Positions 1-7,237 of a stretch of 20,815 bases of DNA are shown here, piece after piece. The DNA is from an uncultured Collinsella sp. (lineage in GTDB: Bacteria; Actinomycetota; Coriobacteriia; Coriobacteriales; Coriobacteriaceae): contig CAUGNZ010000032.1 in the NCBI GenBank assembly GCA_959601045.1, positions 1 through 20,815 of the forward strand. Direction: 5' to 3'. The translations under genes were made by a program, and so were the position numbers. The stretch's first letter is position 1, and each line of letters starts with the position of its first letter. A model generated the notes under the pieces. It made no database searches. It had not been told where the DNA came from and saw only the letters and a program-made list of their open reading frames with translations.

Positions 1-124
1 GCGGAAACGCGGGGCCCGTTCAGGCTGTTGCGTTGAGATTGAAAATCAACCCCTTGATCCCTTGGGGACGGCCTAACTGCCGGCACCGGCAACGGAAACG
101 CCGATGTTTTGACAATGCCAGCGA

Positions 125-224
125 GCGGGCACCAGAGCGAACAAATTGGCATGAAAAGAGGACGGCATAGACCTTCTGGTCATGCCGTCCTCTTTGAATG
201 ACAAGTTGTCGCTCTGGTGTCCGC
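125..224. repeat. 100-nt nested inverted repeat, possible structured RNA
   Basis: Bases 125-139 pair with 210-224 over 15 positions, one of them G-U if read as plus-strand RNA. After a bulged A at 140, bases 141-144 pair with 206-209. An internal loop of about 10 nt per side (145-154 and 196-205) follows, and then the inner hairpin at 155-195. The whole folds as a long rod with a central bubble. It lies downstream of rpoD, outside any gene. It could be a 3' end structure, a small RNA or a palindromic repeat element. No clear promoter is seen for it: there is a TTGACA at 109-114 on the plus strand but no matching -10. Confidence 0.55.
155..195. terminator. strong hairpin, probable bidirectional terminator
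   Basis: AAAGAGGACGGCAT (155-168) pairs perfectly with ATGCCGTCCTCTTT (182-195). The stem continues as GACC/GGTC (170-173 and 178-181) around a TTCT loop, with one bulged A at 169. A-rich and T-rich ends flank the stem, so it could act on transcripts from either side. The trailing U tract is short both ways. It may end the long rpoD operon or a gene to the left of the window. Confidence 0.6.
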
Positions 225-237
225 GCAGCGTCGGCCA

Positions 238-265
238 GTTACGGCGTTTGGTAAAACGCCGTAAC
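238..265 (-). terminator. 12-bp hairpin directly after rpoD
   Basis: GTTACGGCGTTT (238-249) pairs perfectly with AAACGCCGTAAC (254-265) around a 4-nt loop, starting 1 nt after the rpoD stop codon. No U tract follows on the minus strand, so it is either a non-canonical terminator or a hairpin that fixes the mRNA 3' end. A close relative of its core occurs after the DUF4956 gene at 18826-18849. Confidence 0.5.
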
Positions 266-266
266 C

Positions 267-1616
267 CTAAGACTCGATATAGTCTTTGAGCTTGCTGCTG
301 CGGCTCGGGTGGCGGAGCTTGGCCAAGGTCTTGGACTCGATCTGGCGGATACGCTCGCGCGTGACGCCAAACTCGCGACCGACCTCCTCGAGCGTGCGGG
401 GATGCCCGTCGACAAGGCCAAAGCGCAGCTCGATAACCTTGCGCTCACGATCGGCAAGCGAGTCGAGCACCTGGGTGAGCTGCTCCTGCAGCATGGAGAA
501 GCTGGCAGCATCGGGCGGAACGATAGCCTGGGAGTCCTCGATGAAGTCGCCCAGCTGGGAATCCTCTTCCTCGCCGATGGGGGTCTCGAGCGACACGGGC
601 TCCTGCGAGATCTTCTGGATCTCGCGGACGCGGTCGGCGCTCATGTCCATCTCGGCACCGATCTCCTCGGGGGTCGGGTCGCGACCCAGGTCCTGAAGGA
701 GCTGGCGCTGCACGCGGACGAGCTTGTTGATAGTCTCGACCATATGCACGGGAATACGGATGGTACGGGCCTGGTCGGCGATAGCGCGCGTAATGGCCTG
801 ACGGATCCACCACGTGGCGTACGTGGAGAACTTGAAGCCCTTCTGGTAGTCGAACTTCTCGACGGCGCGAATCAGACCGAGGTTGCCCTCTTGGATCAGG
901 TCCAGGAACAGCATGCCGCGGCCGACATAGCGCTTGGCGATGGAGACAACCAGACGCAGGTTTGCGCTGATGAGTGCCTGCTTGGCTTCGAGGCCCACGT
1001 TCTCAATGCGCGTAAGACGACGCATCTCGGCACGCGTGAGCTCGAGCTCGCCGGCATCGGCAGCCTCGAGCTTCTCGGTGGCCTCGAGACCGGCCTCGAT
1101 CTTCATGGCCAGATCGACCTCTTCGGAGGCGGTCCGCAGGTCGACCTTGCCGATCTCCTTGAGGTACATACGAACCGGGTCGCCGGTCAGCATCACCGTG
1201 GAGGCATCGATGCCACGCACGCGGGAGCGTGAACGGGACGTGCGCACGGTGCGCTTCTTCTTGCTCTTGGAAGAACCCATCTCGGCATCGGCCTGACGGG
1301 CCATCTTGAGCTCGTGATCGTCAAGCGAGCCGGAATCGTGCTCGTCGTCATCATCGAAATCGTCAGTATCGGTATCGTTATCGTCATCGTCGACGTCCAT
1401 GGGGGCGTCGTCGTTACCGCTCGCGGAGATAATCTGGATGCCGCTGTTGCGCAGCGCGGAATACACCGCGGTGAGCTGCTCGTCAGAAACATCGATATCC
1501 TTCAGGGCGACCTGAATCTCGTCCTCGGTTACCGAAGTCCTGTTTGAGCCGTTGCCCATGAGCTTTGCAACGTAGGATTCCAGCCCAGTACCCGTGCTCT
1601 CAGTCTTTTTTGGCAC
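267..1616 (-). CDS. rpoD: primary sigma factor RpoD/SigA
   Basis: Housekeeping sigma factor that directs RNA polymerase to promoters. Numbered from the GTG start (449 aa), region 1.2 begins near DPVRMYLKEIG (146-156). Region 2 includes NLRLVVSIAKRYVGRG (219-234) and the -10-recognition helix FSTYATWWIRQAITRAIADQ (263-282). Region 4 holds the -35 helix-turn-helix VTRERIRQIE (418-427), and the protein ends in the usual basic tail. An acidic Asp-rich tract (about 69-103) followed by a Lys/Arg/Ser tract (115-134) separates the N-terminal domain from region 1.2. I chose GTG at 1616 because AAGGGAG (1622-1628) sits 5 nt before it. An in-frame ATG at 1631 would add five residues but overlaps that ribosome site. 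It is the last gene of the long operon, with a 110-nt gap after dnaG that may hold an extra promoter, although none is clear. Confidence 0.95.
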   Translation of the reverse strand: MPKKTESTGTGLESYVAKLMGNGSNRTSVTEDEIQVALKDIDVSDEQLTAVYSALRNSGIQIISASGNDDAPMDVDDDDNDTDTDDFDDDDEHDSGSLDDHELKMARQADAEMGSSKSKKKRTVRTSRSRSRVRGIDASTVMLTGDPVRMYLKEIGKVDLRTASEEVDLAMKIEAGLEATEKLEAADAGELELTRAEMRRLTRIENVGLEAKQALISANLRLVVSIAKRYVGRGMLFLDLIQEGNLGLIRAVEKFDYQKGFKFSTYATWWIRQAITRAIADQARTIRIPVHMVETINKLVRVQRQLLQDLGRDPTPEEIGAEMDMSADRVREIQKISQEPVSLETPIGEEEDSQLGDFIEDSQAIVPPDAASFSMLQEQLTQVLDSLADRERKVIELRFGLVDGHPRTLEEVGREFGVTRERIRQIESKTLAKLRHPSRSSKLKDYIES

Positions 1617-1726
1617 AGATTCTCCCTTCATAGTCCACAGGACTCAATACTTTAGCACACACATTGACGTCTATACCCAAAAAGAGGACTGGATATAGGC
1701 AAGAATACGCTGGTTGACCACAACAT

Positions 1727-3835
1727 CTAGGCCTGTTCGGTGCCTGCGGCCTCCAGACCGATCAAACGGAACGGGTCCGCCACGCCGCCGATCGACTTTT
1801 GCAGTTCGCGTTGACGCTGCGAATCCTGCGCGGCCTGCACGGTCAGCGCGCGACGGGCCTCATCGTCGAGCGAACGGTCCTGGCGCAGCTTGGCCTGTGC
1901 GGCACGCATGCGGCGCTTGATGGTGTAGAGCTCGAGCGTATCGAGCATAAACACGATGTTCGTCTCGGTGGGGTGCTTGCTCGTCGCCGAGATGCGCCCG
2001 GCACTCACAAGCGTTGCCGCCTCGGGACACACCGAGCGCGCCGCATCCATGCAGGCTGCAGGATCGGTTCCCGGCGGAGTTGCCAGAACGGCCCATGCGA
2101 TGGACTCGTGACGTGGGTCAACCCACTCGATAGAGCAGATGCGGTCGGCATACGTGCGGAACAGGTCGGGGTAGCTCGTGAGCATGGTCAGCAGCTCACG
2201 CTCCCCTGCCAAGGACTTACGCTCAAGATCAGTAAGAACCATCGGCGCCGCCGCAGCCGGAGCGCCCGAACCATCAGTCACAGGTGCAGCACCCATACCA
2301 TCAGGCACGTCGATCGGCGGCAGGTCGTCGACGACCTCCACGGGCGCGGCACCGTAGGCATCGAGCGGGACATAGTCGTACGGCTCTTCCTCGACCGGCG
2401 CCGCTACTGCCGGCGTCGCGCCCGACGCCCAAGCACCGCGACCGGCATCGCGAGAACCCGACGCCCGACCGCCCGCGCTACCGGACCGCTCAGCCTGCGC
2501 CCGCTGGCGCTCATAGTTCTGTTCGCGGCGGCGCTCGGCATCCTCGCGCTTGGCGACATCGCGAAACACACGGCCCGAGCTCGCACGAACTGTCTCCAGA
2601 TCCAAACCCAACAGGTCGGCAATTTGAATAAAGTACGTGTCGATCATATAGCTGTCGCGCAGCGGATAGATAAGCGTCAGCGCATCCTCCAGCGCCTTGG
2701 CGCGACCGCCCGGCGTGGAGATGTCGCTCGACTCCTGAAGCGAACGGTACACGAAGTCCATGAGCGGCTCCGCGGCGTCAATGCGTTTCTGCAGCTCCCC
2801 TCCGCCGTGCGCCGTGATGAACTCCATGGGGTCGTTGCCGTCGGGCAGCACCACGCAGCGCAGGTCCATAGAATCCTGCTCGATAAACTGAATCGCACGG
2901 CGAGCGGCCTTTTGACCGGCAGCATCGCCGTCAAACATATACACGATGCGCTTGGCAAAGCGGGTGAGCGTCTTGACGTGATGCTCCGTGAGCGCGGTGC
3001 CCAGCGTGGCGACAACGTTTTTAATCCCCGCTTCCCAACAGGCGATGCAGTCGGTATAGCCCTCCACCACGATGGCGGTATCCTGCGCGACGATAAACTC
3101 CTTGGCCCAATTAAAGCCGTAGAGGTTTCGCTTTTTATGAAACACGCTCGTTTCGGCGGTATTGAGGTACTTGGGTTGGCCGTCACCCATGATGCGACCA
3201 CCAAAGGCAATGTTGTGACCCTGCTCGTCAAAGATGGGGAACATCACGCGGTCGTAGAAGCGGTCGGCAAGCTGCCCGCGCCCGCGGCTCACGGCAACGT
3301 TGGCATCGATCATCTCCTGCGGGGTAAAACCCGCCTGGGACAGGTGCGACACCAGCGCGTTGCGGCCAGGCGCAAAGCCCAGGCAGTAGCGGCGGCAGAC
3401 GTCGCCACCCATGCCGCGGCTGGCAAAGTACTCGCGCGGACGGCCGTCCTTACCGCGCATAAGCATGGTGTGGTAGAACTGGGCGGCCTCGGCGCACAGA
3501 TCGTAGATTCGGGCACGCTTGGTACCGCGCTCGCGGCGATCTCCGGTGTCATGCAGCTCAATACCCGCGCGATCGGCCAAATATCGGATTGACTCGGGAA
3601 AGCTCAGGTTCTCGCGCTTCATGATATAGGTGAAGACATCGCCGCCTTCGCCGCAGCCAAAGCAATGCCACACCTGCGTGGCAGGGATTATGTGGAAGGA
3701 CGGCGTCTTTTCGCCATGAAAGGGGCAGCAGCCCCAAAACTCATGGCCGCGGGGCTTGAGCTCAACCGTTTCCTGCACGATGGCAACTAGGTCGGACGCA
3801 GCGCGGACCTGGTCTTTTTCCTCATCGCTAATCAC
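1727..3835 (-). CDS. dnaG: DNA primase DnaG
   Basis: Makes RNA primers for replication and works with the replicative helicase. The 702-aa protein has the normal order of domains. An N-terminal CHC2 zinc finger has ligands C37, H40, C58 and C61 within CPFHGEKTPSF and CFGCGEGGD. The RNA-polymerase core includes RYCLGFAPG (149-157). The TOPRIM centre has E258 in VVEGYTD and D302/D304 in FDGDAAG. A low-complexity Ala/Gly/Pro linker (about 430-545) leads to a C-terminal helicase-interaction region, so the linker is longer than in many primases. The start is GTG at 3835, inside the end of ribF (8-nt overlap), with a G-rich ribosome site just upstream. The overlap implies translational coupling to ribF. 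Confidence 0.95.
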   Translation of the reverse strand: MISDEEKDQVRAASDLVAIVQETVELKPRGHEFWGCCPFHGEKTPSFHIIPATQVWHCFGCGEGGDVFTYIMKRENLSFPESIRYLADRAGIELHDTGDRRERGTKRARIYDLCAEAAQFYHTMLMRGKDGRPREYFASRGMGGDVCRRYCLGFAPGRNALVSHLSQAGFTPQEMIDANVAVSRGRGQLADRFYDRVMFPIFDEQGHNIAFGGRIMGDGQPKYLNTAETSVFHKKRNLYGFNWAKEFIVAQDTAIVVEGYTDCIACWEAGIKNVVATLGTALTEHHVKTLTRFAKRIVYMFDGDAAGQKAARRAIQFIEQDSMDLRCVVLPDGNDPMEFITAHGGGELQKRIDAAEPLMDFVYRSLQESSDISTPGGRAKALEDALTLIYPLRDSYMIDTYFIQIADLLGLDLETVRASSGRVFRDVAKREDAERRREQNYERQRAQAERSGSAGGRASGSRDAGRGAWASGATPAVAAPVEEEPYDYVPLDAYGAAPVEVVDDLPPIDVPDGMGAAPVTDGSGAPAAAAPMVLTDLERKSLAGERELLTMLTSYPDLFRTYADRICSIEWVDPRHESIAWAVLATPPGTDPAACMDAARSVCPEAATLVSAGRISATSKHPTETNIVFMLDTLELYTIKRRMRAAQAKLRQDRSLDDEARRALTVQAAQDSQRQRELQKSIGGVADPFRLIGLEAAGTEQA

Positions 3836-4835
3836 GGACGCTCACCCCCTGCTCGCCCAAGTTGTGACGAATATCTTCGATATTACCCTCGACGGTCGCG
3901 ATCAACTCATCCAGCGAATCGAACACGCGCGACGGACGCAGCCAGCGCGTAAACGCCAGCGAAACGGAAGCGCCATACAGGTCGCCCGTATAACCAATTA
4001 AATTGGCCTCGAGATGCGCAGATGCCGCATCGTCAGCATACGTCGGCGGCAGTCCGACGTTAACGGCAGCGGGCCACACGATGTCGTTGACCAGCACCAG
4101 GCCCTCATACACGCCATCGGCAGGCACCTGAATGCCGTCGGGAACATGTAGGTTTGCCGTGGGAAAGCCCATGCCAGAACCCTCGTGACGGCCGCGAATA
4201 ACACCGCCGCGCACCATATACGGGCGGCCGAGCAACTCAGCAGCAAGCTCCACATGGCCCTGTCCCAGCTCATGACGAATGCGGGTGGCGCAAATGGCCT
4301 CACCGCCCTCGCAAAGCAAGTCGTGCCCGTATACGTCAACGCCGCGCTCGGCACCCCAGGCGCGCATCTCGGCAACACCAGAAGCACCGCCACGACCCAG
4401 CCTAAAGTCGCTGCCAACGCGAATCGATCGAATGTCGACCAGACGCGACACCAGCGAGAGAAAATCAACATGGTCAAGCGCCGCAACCTCAGGCGTAAAG
4501 GGAACGGCCACCACCGCATCGACCCCGGTTTGAGCCAGGGCATGCAGACGGTCGGCCGTCGTCATCAATTTTTGAGCGGGCGAAGGGCTCACCACGACGT
4601 CAGGGTCGGGATCGAAGGTAACCACGACCGCCTTACAGCCATGGGCACGGGCGTCACGGACAAGCGCCGCAATGAGCTCCTGGTGTCCACGGTGCACGCC
4701 GTCGAACACGCCGATGGCAATCGATGCGGCACCCAAGTGCTCGCACTCATCAAACGTATCGGCAGCAACGATGCGAGCCTCGTCCGACTCGCCCTCGAAA
4801 AAGATACGCGCGAGCTCGCGAGCGGACAACATCAT
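3828..4835 (-). CDS. ribF: bifunctional riboflavin kinase / FAD synthetase RibF
   Basis: Phosphorylates riboflavin to FMN and adenylates FMN to FAD in the cytoplasm. The N-terminal nucleotidyltransferase domain has GVFDGVHRGH (42-51) and GSDFRLGRGGASG (141-153). Its third motif reads ATRIR (183-187), where the family usually has STxIR. The C-terminal kinase domain has GFPTANL (223-229) and an intact DGVYEG segment. The 335-aa length is normal, although about 35 residues precede the first strand. The ATG overlaps the truB stop in an ATGA arrangement, and the 3' end overlaps dnaG by 8 nt. Placement after truB is the usual one; being followed directly by dnaG is less usual. Confidence 0.93.
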   Translation of the reverse strand: MMLSARELARIFFEGESDEARIVAADTFDECEHLGAASIAIGVFDGVHRGHQELIAALVRDARAHGCKAVVVTFDPDPDVVVSPSPAQKLMTTADRLHALAQTGVDAVVAVPFTPEVAALDHVDFLSLVSRLVDIRSIRVGSDFRLGRGGASGVAEMRAWGAERGVDVYGHDLLCEGGEAICATRIRHELGQGHVELAAELLGRPYMVRGGVIRGRHEGSGMGFPTANLHVPDGIQVPADGVYEGLVLVNDIVWPAAVNVGLPPTYADDAASAHLEANLIGYTGDLYGASVSLAFTRWLRPSRVFDSLDELIATVEGNIEDIRHNLGEQGVSVRD

Positions 4836-5764
4836 CGAACACCGCCGATTGCCTGCGGAAACACGTGCTCCATGACAAAGCGGCCACCCTCGATGCGGGC
4901 GAGCGCCTTGAGTCCCCCATCGAGCACCAACGCAAACGGCGCCTTCGAGGCATCGAAATCCGCAAGCGCACGCTCAACGGGAATGCGTCGGCCGCAGAGC
5001 AGGTCGTCGGCAAGATTGCCCGGCAAGTCAACACGCGTGGCGCCCAGGGCCGCAATGGGATCCAGGGCAAAGCCAGCCGCGGACTCGGGGGAAAGTTCCT
5101 CGACCGCATGACAAGCGCCAATGGAAACAACACCGGAGGCCGTGCGGCGCAACGCGGAAATGTGCGCGGCACTCTCACAGGCGCGGCCCAAGTCGCGAGC
5201 GAGCGCACGGATATAGGTGCCCTTGCTCACCGAGAACGCCACGGTCCACACACACGTATCACCTTCGCCGCCCACGGCGATCAGGTCGGCGGCATAGACC
5301 TCGACGGGGCGCGGAGGTAGGTCCACCGCATTGCCCTCGCGAGCAGACTTGTAGGCGCGAACGCCATTGACCGAGATAGCCGAAAACGCCGGCGGCACCT
5401 GCATCTGCGGACCCAGCATGGCCGCCAAGCGCTCACGGGCATAGGCAGGATCGCGCAGCTCGTTGGCAACAGCCACCGTGCGGACCGCTTCGCCCTCCGC
5501 ATCATCGGTATTGGTCTCGGCGCCAAACGAGATGTCGGCGACATAGCTTTTGGTATCGAGGGTCAGCATGCCCAGCAAACGAGTAGCCTGGCCAACACCC
5601 ACCACCATGACACCCGATGCCATGGGGTCGAGCGTGCCGGCATGGCCGACGCGACGCTCATGGAGGGCGCGCCGACATTGCGAGACCACATCGTGGGACG
5701 TGCAGCCCACCGGCTTATCGACGGCGAGCAGCATATTCAGTTGAGAAGGCATACGACGAGCCAT
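4832..5764 (-). CDS. truB: tRNA pseudouridine(55) synthase TruB
   Basis: Converts U55 to pseudouridine in the T loop of tRNAs. The 310-aa protein has the TruB signature HAGTLDPMASGVMVVG (41-56), with catalytic Asp at 46. It also has VDKPVGCTSHDVV (15-27) and SKGTYIRALARDLG in the second half. The ATG at 5764 is preceded by only a weak ribosome site (GGATGG). An in-frame ATG four codons later is an alternative start. It lies 15 nt after nrnA and shares ATGA with ribF, so it is translated as part of the operon. Confidence 0.95.
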   Translation of the reverse strand: MARRMPSQLNMLLAVDKPVGCTSHDVVSQCRRALHERRVGHAGTLDPMASGVMVVGVGQATRLLGMLTLDTKSYVADISFGAETNTDDAEGEAVRTVAVANELRDPAYARERLAAMLGPQMQVPPAFSAISVNGVRAYKSAREGNAVDLPPRPVEVYAADLIAVGGEGDTCVWTVAFSVSKGTYIRALARDLGRACESAAHISALRRTASGVVSIGACHAVEELSPESAAGFALDPIAALGATRVDLPGNLADDLLCGRRIPVERALADFDASKAPFALVLDGGLKALARIEGGRFVMEHVFPQAIGGVR

Positions 5765-5779
5765 GTACCATCCAAAAAG

Positions 5780-6823
5780 TTAAAGCTCGACGGTCACCGA
5801 AGCGGGATCCTCCCCTACCAGTTCGGCCAGCATGGGAAGTGCCACGGTGAGCGTCTCGAGAATCGTTCCGTTGTTGGAGAAACCGGCGGCAGCAGGATGT
5901 CCGCCTCCGCCAAAGGCAGCAGCGATCTCGGACACGTTGAGGTCGCCCTTGGAGCGCAGGTTGCCGCGCACCTTGGTATCGCCCTCAATGCCCTTCAGGA
6001 ACAGGCAGACTTCGACGCCCATCACCGAGCGAACCACATCGACCAGACCGTCGCACTCATCCGAGGTGACACCGCAGGCCTCAAGATCACTCTGGTACGC
6101 GTAGCTATACGCGACGCGCCCGTGGGCCACCGTCTTAATGCGGCCCATAACGATGGACTTGAGGTGCAAAAACTCAACGCGCATGCTCTGGTAGACCTCG
6201 AGTGCCACACGCGCCGGATCGGCACCGTGGGCAACCAGACGCGAGGCTGCATGGAACGCGGCGGCATCGGCGTTTTGGTACTGAAAACGGCCGGTATCGG
6301 TAACCAAGCCACACAGCAGGCAGGTCGCAACGCCATCACGTGCGACAATGCCGCAATTGTCCAAGAAGCGGTCGATGATCATGGCGCAGGCTGCAGCTTC
6401 GACGCGCCTCAGGCTGAGCTCGGCAAACTCCTCACGCGCCGGATGGTGATCGAAGCACACCACATGCTTGGAGCGACGAAGCACCTCGGCGGAATTATTG
6501 AGACGCTCGACGACCGGCACGTCCACCGAGATGAACAGGTCCGGATTGCCGGTGTACGCAGATGCCGGCACCAGGCGATCGGAGCCTTCCATAAAGCGGT
6601 AAATGCGCGGAACTGGGTCATCATCTGCCAGCAGCAGCGCAATGTCCTTGTTGGGGAAAAACTTCATGAGCGAAAGGCCCAGACCCAAAACGGAGCCCAA
6701 GGCATCGCCATCGGGAGAAGTATGTCCCGAAATCGCAATGGAGGACGCACCCTCGATGAGCTCGAGGATGCGTCGCTGAATATCTGCAGACTCGCACGAG
6801 GCGAGGTCGGCGGAATTAGTCAT
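5780..6823 (-). CDS. nrnA: DHH/DHHA1 phosphoesterase, NrnA-type nanoRNase / pAp phosphatase
   Basis: Degrades very short RNAs (nanoRNA) and, in the characterised family members, dephosphorylates pAp. Visible metal-binding motifs are HTSPDGDALGS (34-44), D101 in SVDVP, DHHP (125-128) and GLVTDTGRF (172-180). The C-terminal DHHA1 substrate-binding domain carries VRGNLRS (285-291) and GGGGHPAAAG (305-314). The 347-aa length is slightly above the usual 310-330. It overlaps the end of rbfA by 8 nt and lies 15 nt before truB, the standard position of this gene in nusA-infB operons of Gram-positive bacteria. The gene symbol follows the B. subtilis naming. Confidence 0.9.
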   Translation of the reverse strand: MTNSADLASCESADIQRRILELIEGASSIAISGHTSPDGDALGSVLGLGLSLMKFFPNKDIALLLADDDPVPRIYRFMEGSDRLVPASAYTGNPDLFISVDVPVVERLNNSAEVLRRSKHVVCFDHHPAREEFAELSLRRVEAAACAMIIDRFLDNCGIVARDGVATCLLCGLVTDTGRFQYQNADAAAFHAASRLVAHGADPARVALEVYQSMRVEFLHLKSIVMGRIKTVAHGRVAYSYAYQSDLEACGVTSDECDGLVDVVRSVMGVEVCLFLKGIEGDTKVRGNLRSKGDLNVSEIAAAFGGGGHPAAAGFSNNGTILETLTVALPMLAELVGEDPASVTVEL

Positions 6824-7226
6824 CTAAAGCTGCCTCCTGGGCGGCATCCGCTATCGGATAGCCGTCCTCGTCCTTTTCGATCGCAAGCGTGGCGGGAACG
6901 TTTTCCAGCGCACGCGTGATGCGCTCGGCCTCATCGGTCGAGCGATCGATGCGAAAATCGAGCTCGGGCGTAACACGCCAATCGAGCGAGCGAGCCAACA
7001 GGCTGCGAATACGGCCCTTAGCGCTTGCGAGCGCCTCCATGACCTCGTCGTAGCGGCTCGCATCGCACGACACGTACACGCGCGCGAACGAACGGTCCAC
7101 CGCGACCTCGACCGCGGTCAAAGTAACCAGGTCGAGACGCGGATCGGAAACCTCAAAGAGCAGGATATAACCGAGCTTCTCGCGAAGCTGCTCGCCCAGA
7201 CGGCGGGTTGCCTGCGTTTGCTTCAT
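6816..7226 (-). CDS. rbfA: 30S ribosome-binding factor RbfA
   Basis: A small KH-like protein that binds immature 30S subunits and helps 16S rRNA 5'-end maturation. The 136-aa protein shows the family pattern: a basic N-terminal helix (TRRLGEQLREKLGYIL), then SDPRL, then RSFARVYVSCDAS, then SAKGRIRSLLARSLDWRVTP and the strand ELDFRIDRS. The ATG at 7226 is preceded by AGGGGG at a normal distance. It starts 11 nt after the infB stop and its end overlaps nrnA by 8 nt. Having rbfA directly after infB is the common bacterial order and supports the identification. Confidence 0.95.
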   Translation of the reverse strand: MKQTQATRRLGEQLREKLGYILLFEVSDPRLDLVTLTAVEVAVDRSFARVYVSCDASRYDEVMEALASAKGRIRSLLARSLDWRVTPELDFRIDRSTDEAERITRALENVPATLAIEKDEDGYPIADAAQEAALDD

Positions 7227-7237
7227 AGCGCTACCCC

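Noticed and set aside
1..11. 11-mer GCGGAAACGCG repeated at 11881
   Set aside because: A shared 11-mer is expected by chance in 20 kb of GC-rich sequence, and the flanks do not match.
109..114. Perfect TTGACA on the plus strand as a promoter for the inverted repeat
   Set aside because: No -10 hexamer at 15-19 nt spacing.
1617..1726. Promoter for rpoD in the dnaG-rpoD gap
   Set aside because: TATAGA- and TAAAGT-like hexamers occur on the minus strand, but none has a -35 at correct spacing. Left unassigned.
1799..3592. Long plus-strand frame opposite dnaG
   Set aside because: Arg/His-rich antisense shadow. dnaG motifs are complete on the minus strand. Similar frames opposite guaB, nusA and nrnA were dropped for the same reason.
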